From: Paenibacillus albicereus
GTDB lineage: Bacteria > Bacillota > Bacilli > Paenibacillales > Paenibacillaceae
Direction of reading: 5' to 3'
Length of the DNA stretch: 64,000 bases
Assembly (NCBI RefSeq): GCF_012676905.1
Contig: NZ_CP051428.1
Coordinates: 3,124,001 to 3,188,000 of the forward strand
The notes under the pieces are model-generated. The model was given only the letters and a program-made list of their open reading frames with translations, did no database searches and had not been told where the DNA came from. A program made the translations under genes and the position numbers. Below are positions 55,193-63,994 of this stretch, piece by piece (position 1 is the first letter of the stretch; each line of letters begins with the position of its first letter).

Positions 55193-56212
55193 TTAGCGCT
55201 CCGTCCCCAAGCCGCTCAGGCTGCGCCCGAACTCGCCGAGCAAGCTGATGACGCGCCCGTAATCCATCCTCGTCGGACCGAGGATGCCGATCGTGCCCAT
55301 CTGCTCGCCTTCGATCGTGAACGTGGCGGTGATGAGGCTGCAGCTCGCGATAGCGGCATGGTCGTTCTCGGTCCCGATCCGCACCGACAAGCCCTGGGGC
55401 ATGGAGGAGAACAGCCGCATCAGCGTCGGCGTCTCCTCGAGCAGCCCCAGGATGTTCTTGACCTTGTCGACGTCCTTGAACTCCGGCTGGGCGAGGATGC
55501 GGGTCGTGCCGGAGAGGAACAGGCGGCTGTCGTCCTCCGGGCGGACGGCCTGCTCGATCAGCTTGAGCAGCCCCTCGCACTGATCGGCATAGCGGCCCAT
55601 CTCCTCGCCCGCCGCCGAGAAGAGGCGGGACTTGAGGCGGGTGAGCGGCGTCCCGCTCAGCCGCTCGTTGAGGAAGCGCACCGCCTGCTCGATGTCGTTC
55701 ATGTCCAGGTCCGGCGGGATCGTCACCGTGCGGTTCTCGACGTGGCCGGTATTGGTCACGACGATCGCAACCGCCTTGTCGCCGCCGAGCGGCACGAGCT
55801 GGAACTGCTTGAGCGCCTGATTGACCGAGTCCGGCCCGAGCACGATCGACGTGTAGTTCGTCAGATTGGAAATAATCATCGCCGCCTGCTGGATGGCCTG
55901 CTCGGCCTCCGTCATGCGGCTGGCGACGAACGCGCGGATCGCCTGCAGCTCGCTCTTGGCGACCGCCTCATGTCTCATCAGATGATCCACATAGTAGCGG
56001 TAGCCTTGAATCGATGGAATGCGTCCAGCCGACGTATGCGGCTGCTCCAGGAATCCCAGCTCCTCCAAATCCGCCATTTCGTTGCGGATCGTCGCCGGGC
56101 TGAAGGCCACGTCGCCTCGCTTGGAAATGCTCCGGGAGCCTACAGGCTCGGCGGAACGGATATAATCGTCGATGATTACGCCTAGAATCAGCTGCTGCCT
56201 TTCCGTCAACAT
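55193..56212 (-). CDS. hrcA: Heat-inducible transcription repressor HrcA
   Basis: HrcA represses class I heat-shock genes by binding CIRCE and needs GroEL for activity. The 339-residue protein has an N-terminal winged helix (MLTERQQLILGVIIDDYIRS, SKRGDVAFSPATIRNEMADLEE), the motif GRIPSIQGYRYYVD and a GAF-like dimer domain ending TRMDYGRVISLLGEF. The start at 56212 has GGGAGG 8 bases upstream and gives the standard MLTERQ beginning; upstream ATG codons at 56221 and 56248 are rejected. It is the first gene of the operon, directly behind its own CIRCE operator. Confidence 0.97.
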   Translation of the reverse strand: MLTERQQLILGVIIDDYIRSAEPVGSRSISKRGDVAFSPATIRNEMADLEELGFLEQPHTSAGRIPSIQGYRYYVDHLMRHEAVAKSELQAIRAFVASRMTEAEQAIQQAAMIISNLTNYTSIVLGPDSVNQALKQFQLVPLGGDKAVAIVVTNTGHVENRTVTIPPDLDMNDIEQAVRFLNERLSGTPLTRLKSRLFSAAGEEMGRYADQCEGLLKLIEQAVRPEDDSRLFLSGTTRILAQPEFKDVDKVKNILGLLEETPTLMRLFSSMPQGLSVRIGTENDHAAIASCSLITATFTIEGEQMGTIGILGPTRMDYGRVISLLGEFGRSLSGLGTER

Positions 56213-56270
56213 CCGTACCATCCTCCCTCTGCATGCCGCCGGCTCCACGATGTCCGGTGCGGACGAGTGA

Positions 56271-56297
56271 TTAGCACTCCACTCTATCGAGTGCTAA
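56271..56297 (-). promoter_or_regulatory. CIRCE element (HrcA operator)
   Basis: Perfect TTAGCACTC-N9-GAGTGCTAA, starting about 59 bases upstream of hrcA and just downstream of the predicted promoter. This is the class I heat-shock operator. Confidence 0.98.
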
Positions 56298-56308
56298 CAT
56301 TCATAACC

Positions 56309-56338
56309 AAAATACCAAAACAGGCGGAGCGTTGTCAA
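56309..56338 (-). promoter_or_regulatory. Sigma-A promoter of the heat-shock operon
   Basis: Minus-strand TTGACA (plus 56333-56338) and TATTTT (plus 56309-56314), spacer 18, so transcription starts near 56302, right next to CIRCE. Confidence 0.7.
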
Positions 56339-56360
56339 GTAAGTCGGAAGCCGAAATAAA

Positions 56361-56394
56361 GGGAAAGGCGGCTCTCGGAAGAGCCGCCTTTCCC
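56361..56394. terminator. Terminator after the GH16 gene
   Basis: Perfect hairpin with 15-base arms (GGGAAAGGCGGCTCT and its complement) and a 4-base loop, followed on the minus strand by CTTTATTT-like sequence. It lies 25 bases past the glucanase stop and upstream of the heat-shock promoter. Confidence 0.85.
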
Positions 56395-56419
56395 TTTTGC
56401 TTACGTCGCGAGTCGAGCT

Positions 56420-57691
56420 TTAAAGCTTGACCAGCCTCCACTTCTGGGCGCCGGTGCCGTTGTCCGTCCACAGCTGCACGTTCGTGCCGTCGGCCGTGCC
56501 GGAGCTGGCGACGTCCAGCGCTTTGCCGCTGTTCACGTTGACGAGCTTGAAGCTGCCGTCCGCATTCGCGGTTATTCGCCACTTCTGAGCCGCGGAGCCG
56601 TTCTGGTTGGCGATCTGCACGTTCGTCCCGTCCGCCGTCCCCGCTCCCGCGGCATCCAGCGCCTTGCCGCTCGCCGGATTGATCAGCGTGAAGCTGCCGT
56701 CGGCCTGGGCATAGGCCTGCCAGCGCTGCGCCCCGGTGCCGTTGTCCGTATAGATCTGCACGTTCGCTCCGTCCGCCGTGCTGGCCGCGTAGATGTCGAG
56801 CGCTTTGTTGCTGTTGACGTTGATCAGCTTGTAGATGGCGCCGCTTTCGACCGGCGCGGACGGCGACGTGCCTTGCGCGTATACCCGCACGTAGTCGACC
56901 GTCATCGTCTGCGGGAATACGGTCGAGGCGTTCGGATAGCCCGGCCAGTTGCCGCCGACGGCCAAGTTCAGGATCATGAAGAACGAGTGGTCGAATACCC
57001 ACGTCTGTCCCGCCCCGAGCTGGCTTTTGTTGAAGGTGTGGAACAGGTTGCCGTCGACGTACCAGCGGATCTGGGACGGCTCCCACTCGACAGAGAAGAT
57101 ATGGAAGGAATCCGAGAAGGTGCCGCTCGGGAGCGTATACGACTTGCTGATGCCGCCCGCGCCCGAATAGCCCGGTCCGTGCACCGTGCCGTATACGGTT
57201 CTCGTATCGTGGCCGAGGTATTCCATGATGTCCAGCTCGCCTGCGCCGGGCCAGCCCGCCTGGTCGAGGTTGCTGCCGAGCATCCAGAACGCCGGCCAGA
57301 TGCCTTGTCCGTAAGGCAGCTTGATGCGCGCTTCGAACTTGCCGTACGCCTGATTGAACTTGCCCTTGGTCAGCAGGCGCGCGGATGTGTACTCGCTTCC
57401 GTTGTAGGCCTCCTTGATCGCCTTGATGACAAGATTGCCGCCGCCGTCCAGATAGGAGTTGTTGCGGCGGTTCGTGTAGTTCTGGAGCTCGTTGTTGCCC
57501 CAGCCGCCCGCGCCGAGATCATAGCCCCATTTGCTGCCGTCCGGAGCGGAGCCGGAGGCGCCGTTGAATTCATCGCTCCAGGTCAGGTTCCATACCGGGG
57601 CGGCTTCGGCTTTCGGCATTCCGGCCGGCCGGCCGCCCGCCAGCAGCAGCAGGGTCGCCAGGGCGACTAGGACAAGCGTTCGCAATTTCAC
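56420..57691 (-). CDS. Secreted family 16 glycoside hydrolase with CBM13 (ricin-type lectin)
   Basis: Probable endo-beta-glucanase (laminarinase or lichenase type) acting outside the cell. The 423-residue protein has a signal peptide (about 1-31), a GH16 catalytic domain (about 33-272) with ELDIME (E152 nucleophile, D154, E157 acid/base), and GQGIWPAFWMLG. A C-terminal beta-trefoil CBM13 (about 284-423) has three QxW repeats (AQRWQ, AQKWR, AQKWR). The start is GTG at 57691, 9 bases after AAAGGAGG. A cre-like palindrome lies about 22-37 bases upstream, suggesting carbon-source control. It is monocistronic, with its own terminator. Confidence 0.93.
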   Translation of the reverse strand: MKLRTLVLVALATLLLLAGGRPAGMPKAEAAPVWNLTWSDEFNGASGSAPDGSKWGYDLGAGGWGNNELQNYTNRRNNSYLDGGGNLVIKAIKEAYNGSEYTSARLLTKGKFNQAYGKFEARIKLPYGQGIWPAFWMLGSNLDQAGWPGAGELDIMEYLGHDTRTVYGTVHGPGYSGAGGISKSYTLPSGTFSDSFHIFSVEWEPSQIRWYVDGNLFHTFNKSQLGAGQTWVFDHSFFMILNLAVGGNWPGYPNASTVFPQTMTVDYVRVYAQGTSPSAPVESGAIYKLINVNSNKALDIYAASTADGANVQIYTDNGTGAQRWQAYAQADGSFTLINPASGKALDAAGAGTADGTNVQIANQNGSAAQKWRITANADGSFKLVNVNSGKALDVASSGTADGTNVQLWTDNGTGAQKWRLVKL

Positions 57692-57712
57692 GTCAACATT
57701 CCTCCTTTAATA

Positions 57713-57728
57713 AATGAAGCGCTTCCAT
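57713..57728 (-). promoter_or_regulatory. cre-like palindrome upstream of the GH16 gene
   Basis: Minus-strand ATGGAAGCGCTTCATT with core GAAGCGCTTC, a perfect 10-base palindrome. A one-base variant precedes the AtuA operon. It fits a CcpA or LacI-family operator only in the core. Confidence 0.45.
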
Positions 57729-57867
57729 AACCATCGGCTTGTTTCCGCGGCTCCTCCTTTCGTTCCGGCATGATGAATCGGGGCGTGAAGCTTCCTTAGT
57801 ATGCCTCCGTGCCAATATGAAGTAAATTCCCCTTTTTTTAGGTGAGGTTGCGTAATTTCAGGTCGAC

Positions 57868-57900
57868 AAAAAAAGCCCGTCCTCGATCAGCGGACGGGCT
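57868..57900 (-). terminator. Terminator of the GNAT gene
   Basis: Hairpin AGCCCGTCC / GGACGGGCT with a 9-base loop and at least six T on the minus strand, 14 bases past the stop. Confidence 0.9.
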
Positions 57901-57913
57901 GAGATTCAACGCT

Positions 57914-58381
57914 TCATATATAGCGGATGACCGCGATCTCGTCGCAGGCATGCTGCTTCGGGCAGTTGACGCAGTCGGTCCAGACCTTCTCGGGGAAGAT
58001 TTCCTTGTCCACGACGGAAAAGCCGTTGCGTTCGAAAAAGCGGACCTCATAGGTGAGCGCCATGATCTTGGGAATGCCTTGAGCCTGGGCCTGCTCGATC
58101 AGCTTGGCGACGAGCTTGCTGCCGATGCCGGCTCCCTTGTGCCCTTCGCTGATGCCGAGCGAGCGGATCTCGACGAGATCCTGGCCGAGCCGGGTCAGCG
58201 ATCCGCAGCCGACGACCCTGCCTGCGATCTCGGCGATGACGAACGTGCCGATCTGGCGGAGAAGCACGTCCTTGGACCGCGGCAGCATGATGCCCTTCTC
58301 CGCATAGCCTTGGATGAGCTCATAAAGCGTATCGACGTCCTCCGGCTTGGCGGCGCGGCATACGGCTTCTTGGACGAGCAT
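57914..58381 (-). CDS. GNAT family N-acetyltransferase (ArgA-like)
   Basis: Acetyl-CoA-dependent acetyltransferase of the group resembling the acetylating domain of N-acetylglutamate synthase. The 155-residue protein (from MLVQEAVCRAAKPED) has the pyrophosphate-binding motif region IRSLGISEGHKGAGIGSKLV, the preceding QDLVEIRSL strand, VRFFERNGF and a cysteine pair in WTDCVNCPKQHACDEIAV that is characteristic of this group. The start at 58381 has AGGAGGAG upstream; the frame to 58414 is rejected. The LPRSKDVL segment is also shared by ArgA-like members. No arginine genes are nearby, so the substrate stays open. Confidence 0.88.
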   Translation of the reverse strand: MLVQEAVCRAAKPEDVDTLYELIQGYAEKGIMLPRSKDVLLRQIGTFVIAEIAGRVVGCGSLTRLGQDLVEIRSLGISEGHKGAGIGSKLVAKLIEQAQAQGIPKIMALTYEVRFFERNGFSVVDKEIFPEKVWTDCVNCPKQHACDEIAVIRYI

Positions 58382-58506
58382 CCTCTTCTCCTCCTTCCGG
58401 CATCCTCTTCGCAATATGAATAAATATACATGATAACGAATGAATGCTCAAGAGAAAAAAGAGGCCTGCCTGATGTATACTGGAAAAAAGAGGAGGTAGA
58501 TGGCCC

Positions 58507-59082
58507 ATGACTGAACCCCATGCCGTGCCCGCGAGCGAACTGGGCGCACGCATGCTCGAGGATGCCGGGAAGGTGTTCCGCAGCCAGAAGAAGCTGGGCG
58601 ACCGGGCCCTCGAGCAGGCGGACGAAAAGGCGCTGTTCGCCGTTCCGGCGCCGGAGTCGAACTCGATCGCCGTCATCGTCCGGCATCTGTCCGGCAACAT
58701 GAAGTCCCGCTTGACGGATTTCCTTTCGACCGACGGCGAGAAGTCCTGGCGCGACCGCGACGGAGAGTTCGAGATTCCGGCCGGCACGACTGCCGGCGAG
58801 GTGCTGCAGTGGTGGGAGGACGGCTGGGGCATCGTATTTGACACGTTGGACGGGCTGCAGCCGGAGGATCTCCTGCGCACGGTCACGATCCGCAGCGAGC
58901 CTCATCTCGTGCTGCAGACGATCCAGCGCCAGCTGTCCCATTATGGATACCATGTCGGGCAGATCGTGCAGCTGGCCAAAGCCTCGCGCGCGGAAAGCTG
59001 GCAGTCGCTGAGCATTCCGCGGAACGAGTCCCAGGCGTTCAACCGAAGGCTCGGACATGAGGGCGGCGATGCGGCGAAATAA
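58507..59082 (+). CDS. DinB-superfamily (DUF1572-like) protein
   Basis: A 191-residue four-helix-bundle protein of the DinB/YfiT superfamily, probably metal-dependent and possibly a thiol-transferase relative. Motifs are the first histidine in VIVRHLSGNMKSR (about residue 60), WWEDGWGIVFDTLD and the paired histidines in QLSHYGYHVGQIVQLAK (about 140-150). GAGGAGGTAG precedes the ATG. It is divergent from the GNAT gene and overlaps the next plus-strand gene by 26 bases, so both are one transcript. The biochemical role is unknown. Confidence 0.85.
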   Translation: MTEPHAVPASELGARMLEDAGKVFRSQKKLGDRALEQADEKALFAVPAPESNSIAVIVRHLSGNMKSRLTDFLSTDGEKSWRDRDGEFEIPAGTTAGEVLQWWEDGWGIVFDTLDGLQPEDLLRTVTIRSEPHLVLQTIQRQLSHYGYHVGQIVQLAKASRAESWQSLSIPRNESQAFNRRLGHEGGDAAK

Positions 59083-59374
59083 ACGGTTCTGGTCTTCCGC
59101 CTACCTGATCGGCAGCAGCAGCCTCTTGTTTTTCCTGATCCTTGCCTTCATCGACATGTGGATCGAGTACAACGTCCCGAAAACAGGACCGATCGGCAAT
59201 GGTTCTCCCGAAGTGACCGCCATGGACTGGATGCTCATCCTCTCCAGATCGCTCGTCGTCATCGTCAATTTCCTGGTCTCGCTATGGCTGTACACCAAGA
59301 CTGTCCGGGAGGAGTCAAGGGATGACTCCGGTACTCACCTTATCGATTCAAGCGAGGACGGAAAGTCACACTAA
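59057..59374 (+). CDS. Uncharacterised two-helix membrane protein
   Basis: A 105-residue protein with a basic N-terminus, two membrane segments (about 13-34, YLIGSSSLLFFLILAFIDMW, and 57-80, MLILSRSLVVIVNFLVSLWL) and a short charged tail. The start overlaps the DinB-like gene by 26 bases; a second ATG 12 bases later (59069) is also possible. No family recognised. It is co-transcribed with the DinB-like gene and ends at a bidirectional hairpin. Confidence 0.65.
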   Translation: MRAAMRRNKRFWSSAYLIGSSSLLFFLILAFIDMWIEYNVPKTGPIGNGSPEVTAMDWMLILSRSLVVIVNFLVSLWLYTKTVREESRDDSGTHLIDSSEDGKSH

Positions 59375-59411
59375 GAATGGCTTGGACAATTGGATTCCTT
59401 TCGATAAAAAG

Positions 59412-59455
59412 AAAAAGCGTTCCGCTCCTTGATTCAGGAGAGGGGACGCTTTTTT
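59412..59455. terminator. Bidirectional terminator between convergent genes
   Basis: Hairpin AAAAAGCGT...ACGCTTTTTT with an inner CTCCT/AGGAG stem, between the plus-strand gene ending at 59374 and the minus-strand gene ending at 59465. Confidence 0.85.
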
Positions 59456-59464
59456 CCGTTTATT

Positions 59465-60070
59465 CTATTTGGCCAATTTAATTTGCCCCTGCTCCGTTCC
59501 CCAGAATCCGGTCTGAACGTTCAGAACGAAGTCTTTCAGCGTTTCGGGAATCTCGAAAGCCACATTGCCTGTTTGAGACAAGCCAGGGTTAATTCCGTCA
59601 TACATGAAGAAGCCATCTGCGCCCAGAAGCGACGTAGGGGAATATTCAATTTCATCCTTGAGCAGCTTGAAGAAAGAAGAATCCGTCTGAATGGTTTCTT
59701 TCCCCTTGTTCGTAATGGTGACATTAACGACATAGTACGCGCTGCCTTCTGCATCAGGCTTGAAAACAAAGTACTCGCCATTCTTGATTTCCTTGGTCAC
59801 CCGGGTCTTGTTGACTTTGAAGACGACGTCTCCGACCTGAAGTTCTTCGCCGATTTTAGCCATGACCGGCTCGGCAGGAGCTGCTTCTTCCTTTTTCGCC
59901 TCTTCCTTCTTGTCGGCTTCGCCGCCGGTATTCGCCGCCGTCTGAGCCGCCTCTCCGGATTGGTTCGCCGTGGTCGGACTGTCATCCTTGGAAGCCACCA
60001 TTCCGATGATGATGATGATGACGAACAGACCTACAAACCCGAGGCAACCAAGCTTAAACACTTTTTTCAT
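59465..60070 (-). CDS. DUF4352-domain exported protein
   Basis: A 201-residue protein with a membrane anchor or uncleaved signal (about 5-27, LGCLGFVGLFVIIIIIGMV), a Lys/Glu/Ala-rich linker (30-68) and an immunoglobulin-like DUF4352 domain (about 72-195). The domain contains YYVVNVTITNKGKETIQ, SSFFKLLKDEIEYSPTS and NPGLSQTGNVAFEIPE. Cys9 sits in LGCLG, which is too internal for a confident lipobox. Such domains are surface exposed and often multi-copy in Firmicutes; their ligand is unknown. GGGAGGG precedes the ATG. Monocistronic. Confidence 0.87.
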   Translation of the reverse strand: MKKVFKLGCLGFVGLFVIIIIIGMVASKDDSPTTANQSGEAAQTAANTGGEADKKEEAKKEEAAPAEPVMAKIGEELQVGDVVFKVNKTRVTKEIKNGEYFVFKPDAEGSAYYVVNVTITNKGKETIQTDSSFFKLLKDEIEYSPTSLLGADGFFMYDGINPGLSQTGNVAFEIPETLKDFVLNVQTGFWGTEQGQIKLAK

Positions 60071-60203
60071 GAATCAAGACCCTCCCATATCGTACCGGGT
60101 AGGAAAATGGAATTAGGAATCAAGTCCTACCCTAGCTAGAAGTTACTATCGGAATGAAAATATGAAAAGTTTAGGGGGTTTTACCCAAAAAATGAAGAGG
60201 ATC

Positions 60204-60243
60204 AAAAAAAAATCGTTCCTGCCTGATTTCGGCAAGAACGATT
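60204..60243 (-). terminator. Terminator after the HEAT-repeat gene
   Basis: Minus-strand hairpin AATCGTTC...GAACGATT followed by a run of T (plus 60204-60212), 26 bases past the stop. Confidence 0.88.
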
Positions 60244-60269
60244 GATTGCGCACTTTCTCAGCTCTATTT

Positions 60270-60743
60270 CTACTTGCGCTCGAAGGAAGCCTTCCACTGC
60301 TCCTCGAGCCAGCCGTCGAACTCGGCCCCCTTGTCGCCTTCGAGCACGTCGTACACGTCGAGCCTCATCTTCCGCAGCTTCTCTTTGAAGTCGGAGAAGG
60401 CATGGCCTTCCGGCAGACTCTTGCGGACGCGCACGACAATCTTGTCCAGTCCCTTGACCGGGACGGAGCCTTTGCGGACCGGCGCCTGCGCCGGCTCGCC
60501 GAGCGAGACGAGGCCGCGGTAAGCCGCCTCGCGCACCGGATGCACCGGATCGTCCGCCAGCAGGCGGCGCAGGATCGCGGCGGATTGCGGCGCCTTGAGA
60601 GCGGCCAGCTCGGACGCCGCCTTTTGGCGGGCCCTCCAGTCGGAGGAGCGGCTCGCGGCCCGCTTCAGCTCGGCGACCGGATCGGCGGCTTCGGTCTCAA
60701 GCAGCTCGTCTTTGTTTAAGTTTGGTTTCGGTTTCGTTTCCAA
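60270..60743 (-). CDS. HEAT-repeat domain protein
   Basis: A protein of about 157 residues with an acidic N-terminus and one or two HEAT-like helical repeats (AELKRAASRSSDWRARQKAASELAAL, SAAILRRLLADDPVHPVREAAYRGLVSLG). The C-terminal part, rich in Lys and Glu, continues with DFKEKLRKMRLDVYDVLEG. It probably mediates protein contacts; the partner is unknown. The TTG at 60743 is preferred, 10 bases after GAAGGGG; the TTG at 60752 would be only one base from it. It starts about 20 bases after the hemW stop, so it is the last gene of a lepA-hemW transcript. Confidence 0.78.
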   Translation of the reverse strand: METKPKPNLNKDELLETEAADPVAELKRAASRSSDWRARQKAASELAALKAPQSAAILRRLLADDPVHPVREAAYRGLVSLGEPAQAPVRKGSVPVKGLDKIVVRVRKSLPEGHAFSDFKEKLRKMRLDVYDVLEGDKGAEFDGWLEEQWKASFERK

Positions 60744-60764
60744 GGAATTCAATCCCCTTCGCTT

Positions 60765-61982
60765 CTAAGAATGAATCGCATCGTCCAGGACGCCGATGAA
60801 CGCCCCGAACACTTCGTTGCCGAGCAACACGCCCTGCGGCGACAGCCGGTAGCCCCGGCCCGGTCGCAACGGCGTCCCTCCCGGCAGGCTGCCGTGCTCC
60901 CCGTCCTCGAGGCGGAGCAGCAGCCCGTCCCGCAGCAGCGGCTCGAGCTGCGCTCCGAACACGTCCTCGATCGTCCGGCCGGGGAACTGCCGCTCGAAGT
61001 CGGCTCCGCGCACGCCGTCCAGCAGGCGCAGGCCGACCATCATGAAGTCCTCCATCGCTTCGCCCTCGGACACGGTCTCCCCCGACAGGCGGGGCAGGCG
61101 CTCCAGCGCGGCGTCGATGTACGGCTGCACGCCCTTGATGTTGACGTGGCGATGGCGTTCCAGATAGCCGTGCGCTCCGGCGCCGAGTCCGTAATACGGC
61201 TCGTTCCGCCAGTAGGTGGAGTTGTGCCGGGACTCGAAGCCCGGCTTGGCGAAGTTGCTGATCTCGTAATGCTCGTAGCCCGCCCCCTGGAGACGGCGGA
61301 TGAGATGCAGGTACATCTCGAGATCCTCGTCCTCCGTCGGCAGCGGCAGCTGGTTCTTCTCATAGAGATGATGGAACAGCGTGTTCTCCTCGACCTTGAG
61401 GCTGTACAGCGAGTAATGCGGCAGGTCGAGCGCGAGCGCCTTGTCCACGCTGTCGGACAGCAGCTCCACCGTCTGGCCCGGCAAGCCGAACATGAGGTCG
61501 ATCGACAGGTTGCGGAAGCCGGCCGCCCGCGCGTTGTCCAGGCTGCGGTACACGTCGTCCACGTCATGGATGCGTCCGATCCGCTGCAGCAGGCCGTTGT
61601 CGAACGACTGCACGCCGAAGCTCAGCCGGTTGACGCCGCCGGCGAACATGACCGCCAGCTTGTCCGGATCGGTCGTGCCGGGATTGGCCTCCATCGTGAA
61701 TTCCGTGCCCTCGTGCAGCGGCCAGAGCCGGCGCACCGAAGCGAGGAAACGCTCCATCTGAGGCGGCGTCAGCACCGTCGGGGTGCCGCCTCCGACGAAT
61801 ACCGTGTCGATGCGTCCTGCCGGCGTCGCCGCGAGCGTCCGCTCCATCTCGCGCTCCAGCGCGGTCAGATAGTCGTCGACCGGCTGGCCTTTGAGGATGT
61901 AGGAGTTGAAGTCGCAGTAATGGCACTTGTTCGTGCAGAACGGGATATGGATGTAAAGCGCTCTAGGCGCGTGATGCAGCAT
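60765..61982 (-). CDS. hemW: Radical SAM heme chaperone HemW
   Basis: HemW, long annotated as oxygen-independent coproporphyrinogen III oxidase (HemN), binds heme and is thought to insert it into respiratory enzymes. The 405-residue protein has the radical-SAM motif CTNKCHYC (C16, C20, C23) and lacks the N-terminal extension and extra cysteine of true HemN. FVGGGTPTVL, EANPGTTDPDKL and LSFGVQSFDN are standard. The ATG at 61982 has GGAGGG 9 bases upstream; the longer frame is rejected. It follows lepA by 128 bases, the usual order in Bacillales. Confidence 0.95.
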   Translation of the reverse strand: MLHHAPRALYIHIPFCTNKCHYCDFNSYILKGQPVDDYLTALEREMERTLAATPAGRIDTVFVGGGTPTVLTPPQMERFLASVRRLWPLHEGTEFTMEANPGTTDPDKLAVMFAGGVNRLSFGVQSFDNGLLQRIGRIHDVDDVYRSLDNARAAGFRNLSIDLMFGLPGQTVELLSDSVDKALALDLPHYSLYSLKVEENTLFHHLYEKNQLPLPTEDEDLEMYLHLIRRLQGAGYEHYEISNFAKPGFESRHNSTYWRNEPYYGLGAGAHGYLERHRHVNIKGVQPYIDAALERLPRLSGETVSEGEAMEDFMMVGLRLLDGVRGADFERQFPGRTIEDVFGAQLEPLLRDGLLLRLEDGEHGSLPGGTPLRPGRGYRLSPQGVLLGNEVFGAFIGVLDDAIHS

Positions 61983-62110
61983 AGGTGTTCCCTCCTCGGG
62001 GAGCGGGTGCGGACGAGCCGCGGTCGCCCCGTAAAACGGCGCAAGAGGAGAGCATGCGCTCTCCTCCGCCCGGTTCCGGACCTGCGCGGCCGCAAGGCCG
62101 CAGGTCCGGA

Positions 62111-63928
62111 TCAGTCCTCGTCGATCTTGAGCACGGCCATGAACGCCTCTTGCGGAACTTCGACGTTGCCGACCTGCTTCATCCGCTTCTTGCCTTCCTT
62201 CTGCTTCTCGAGCAGCTTGCGCTTGCGGCTGATGTCGCCGCCGTAGCACTTGGCCAGGACGTTCTTGCGCATCGCCTTGACCGTCTCGCGGGCGATGACC
62301 TTCTGGCCGATCGACGCCTGCACCGGCACCTCGAACATCTGGCGCGGGATGAGCTCCTTGAGCTTCTCGCAGATGATCCGGCCGCGCTGGTAGGCGCGGT
62401 CGCGGTGCACGATGACCGACAGCGCGTCGACCGTCTCGCCGTTGAGCATGATGTCCATCTTGACGAGCTTGGACTGGCGGTAGCCGCTCAGCTCGTAGTC
62501 GAACGAGGCGTAGCCCTTGGTGCTCGACTTGAGCTGGTCGAAGAAGTCGTAGACGATCTCCGACAGCGGGATCTGGTACGTGATCGTGACGCGGTTCGTA
62601 TCCAGGTACTCCATGTTGACGAACTCGCCGCGCTTGTTCTGGCACAGCTCCATGACCGTGCCGACGAAGTCGTTGGGCACGATGACGGCCGCCTTGACGT
62701 ACGGCTCCTCGACATGCTCGATCTTGCCGACCTCCGGATAGTTGGACGGGTTGTCGATGTGGAGCACCTCGCCGCTCGTCAGCGTGACGTCGTAGATGAC
62801 GCTCGGCGCCGTCGTGATGAGGTCGATGTTGAACTCGCGCTCGATCCGCTCCTGGATGACGTCCATGTGGAGCAGGCCCAGGAAGCCGCAGCGGAAGCCG
62901 AAGCCGAGCGCCGTCGACGACTCCGGCTCGAACGTCAGGGAAGCGTCGTTCAGCTGCAGCTTCTCGAGCGCCTCGCGCAGGTCGTTGTACTCCGTGTTGT
63001 CGATCGGATACAGGCCGCAGTACACCATCGGGTTGATCTTGCGGTAGCCCGGCAGCGGCTCCGCCGCCTGGCGCTTGGCCTCCGTGACGGTATCGCCGAC
63101 GCGGGTGTCCTTGACGTTCTTGATGCCCGCGACGACGAAGCCGACGTCGCCGACGGCGAGCTCGTCCACGATCGTCATCCGCGGCTTGAACGCGCCGACC
63201 TCGATGACCTCGAACTCGGCGCCCGTCGCCATGAAGCGGATCTTCTTGCCGGCCTTGATGCTGCCGTCCACGACCCGCACGTAGACGATGACGCCTTTGT
63301 ACGGATCGTAGTGGGAGTCGAAAATGAGCGCCTTGAGCGGCTCGTCCGGATCGCCGGCAGGCGCCGGCACCTTCAGCACGACCTGCTCGAGGATCTCCTT
63401 GATGCCGATGCCGGCCTTGGCCGACGCCAGCACGGCGTCGCTCGCGTCGAGGCCGATCACGTCCTCGACCTCCTGCTTGACGCGCTCCGGCTCCGCGCTC
63501 GGCAGGTCGATCTTGTTGATGACCGGCAGGATCTCGAGGTTGTTGTCCAGCGCGAGATAGACGTTGGCCAGCGTCTGCGCCTCGATGCCCTGAGCGGCGT
63601 CGACGACGAGCAGCGCGCCCTCGCAGGCCGCGAGGCTGCGCGACACCTCATAGGTGAAATCGACGTGCCCGGGCGTGTCGATGAGATTGAGGATATATTC
63701 CTCGCCGTCGTCGGCCTTGTAGGCGAGACGGACGGCTTGCAGCTTGATCGTGATGCCGCGCTCCCGCTCCAGCTCCATCTGATCGAGCACCTGGGACTGC
63801 ATCTCCCGTGAAGTCAGCGCGCCGGTATACTCCAGGATCCGGTCAGCCAGCGTGGACTTTCCGTGGTCGATATGCGCGATAATGGAAAAGTTCCGTATCT
63901 TGTTTTGGCGGTCGCGTACGTCTGCCAT
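62111..63928 (-). CDS. lepA: Elongation factor 4 (LepA)
   Basis: Ribosome-associated translational GTPase. The 605-residue protein has G1 AHIDHGKST (residues 18-26), G3 DTPGH, G4 NKID and the LepA-specific C-terminal domain ([40 protein letters not shown]). The start at 63928 gives the usual (M)[18 protein letters not shown]. Upstream ATG codons at 63967 and 63994 lie inside the predicted promoter and cannot be in the message. It begins the lepA-hemW-HEAT transcript. Confidence 0.97.
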   Translation of the reverse strand: MADVRDRQNKIRNFSIIAHIDHGKSTLADRILEYTGALTSREMQSQVLDQMELERERGITIKLQAVRLAYKADDGEEYILNLIDTPGHVDFTYEVSRSLAACEGALLVVDAAQGIEAQTLANVYLALDNNLEILPVINKIDLPSAEPERVKQEVEDVIGLDASDAVLASAKAGIGIKEILEQVVLKVPAPAGDPDEPLKALIFDSHYDPYKGVIVYVRVVDGSIKAGKKIRFMATGAEFEVIEVGAFKPRMTIVDELAVGDVGFVVAGIKNVKDTRVGDTVTEAKRQAAEPLPGYRKINPMVYCGLYPIDNTEYNDLREALEKLQLNDASLTFEPESSTALGFGFRCGFLGLLHMDVIQERIEREFNIDLITTAPSVIYDVTLTSGEVLHIDNPSNYPEVGKIEHVEEPYVKAAVIVPNDFVGTVMELCQNKRGEFVNMEYLDTNRVTITYQIPLSEIVYDFFDQLKSSTKGYASFDYELSGYRQSKLVKMDIMLNGETVDALSVIVHRDRAYQRGRIICEKLKELIPRQMFEVPVQASIGQKVIARETVKAMRKNVLAKCYGGDISRKRKLLEKQKEGKKRMKQVGNVEVPQEAFMAVLKIDED

Positions 63929-63965
63929 GCTTTGTGATCCACACCCCTCAATAAATCTACCCTTC

Positions 63966-63994
63966 ATTATACCGCTTAGGAGGATGAGGGGCAA
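63966..63994 (-). promoter_or_regulatory. Sigma-A promoter of lepA
   Basis: Minus-strand TTGCCC (plus 63989-63994) and TATAAT (plus 63966-63971) with a 17-base spacer, so the message starts near 63959, some 31 bases before the lepA ATG. This also settles the lepA start. Confidence 0.75.
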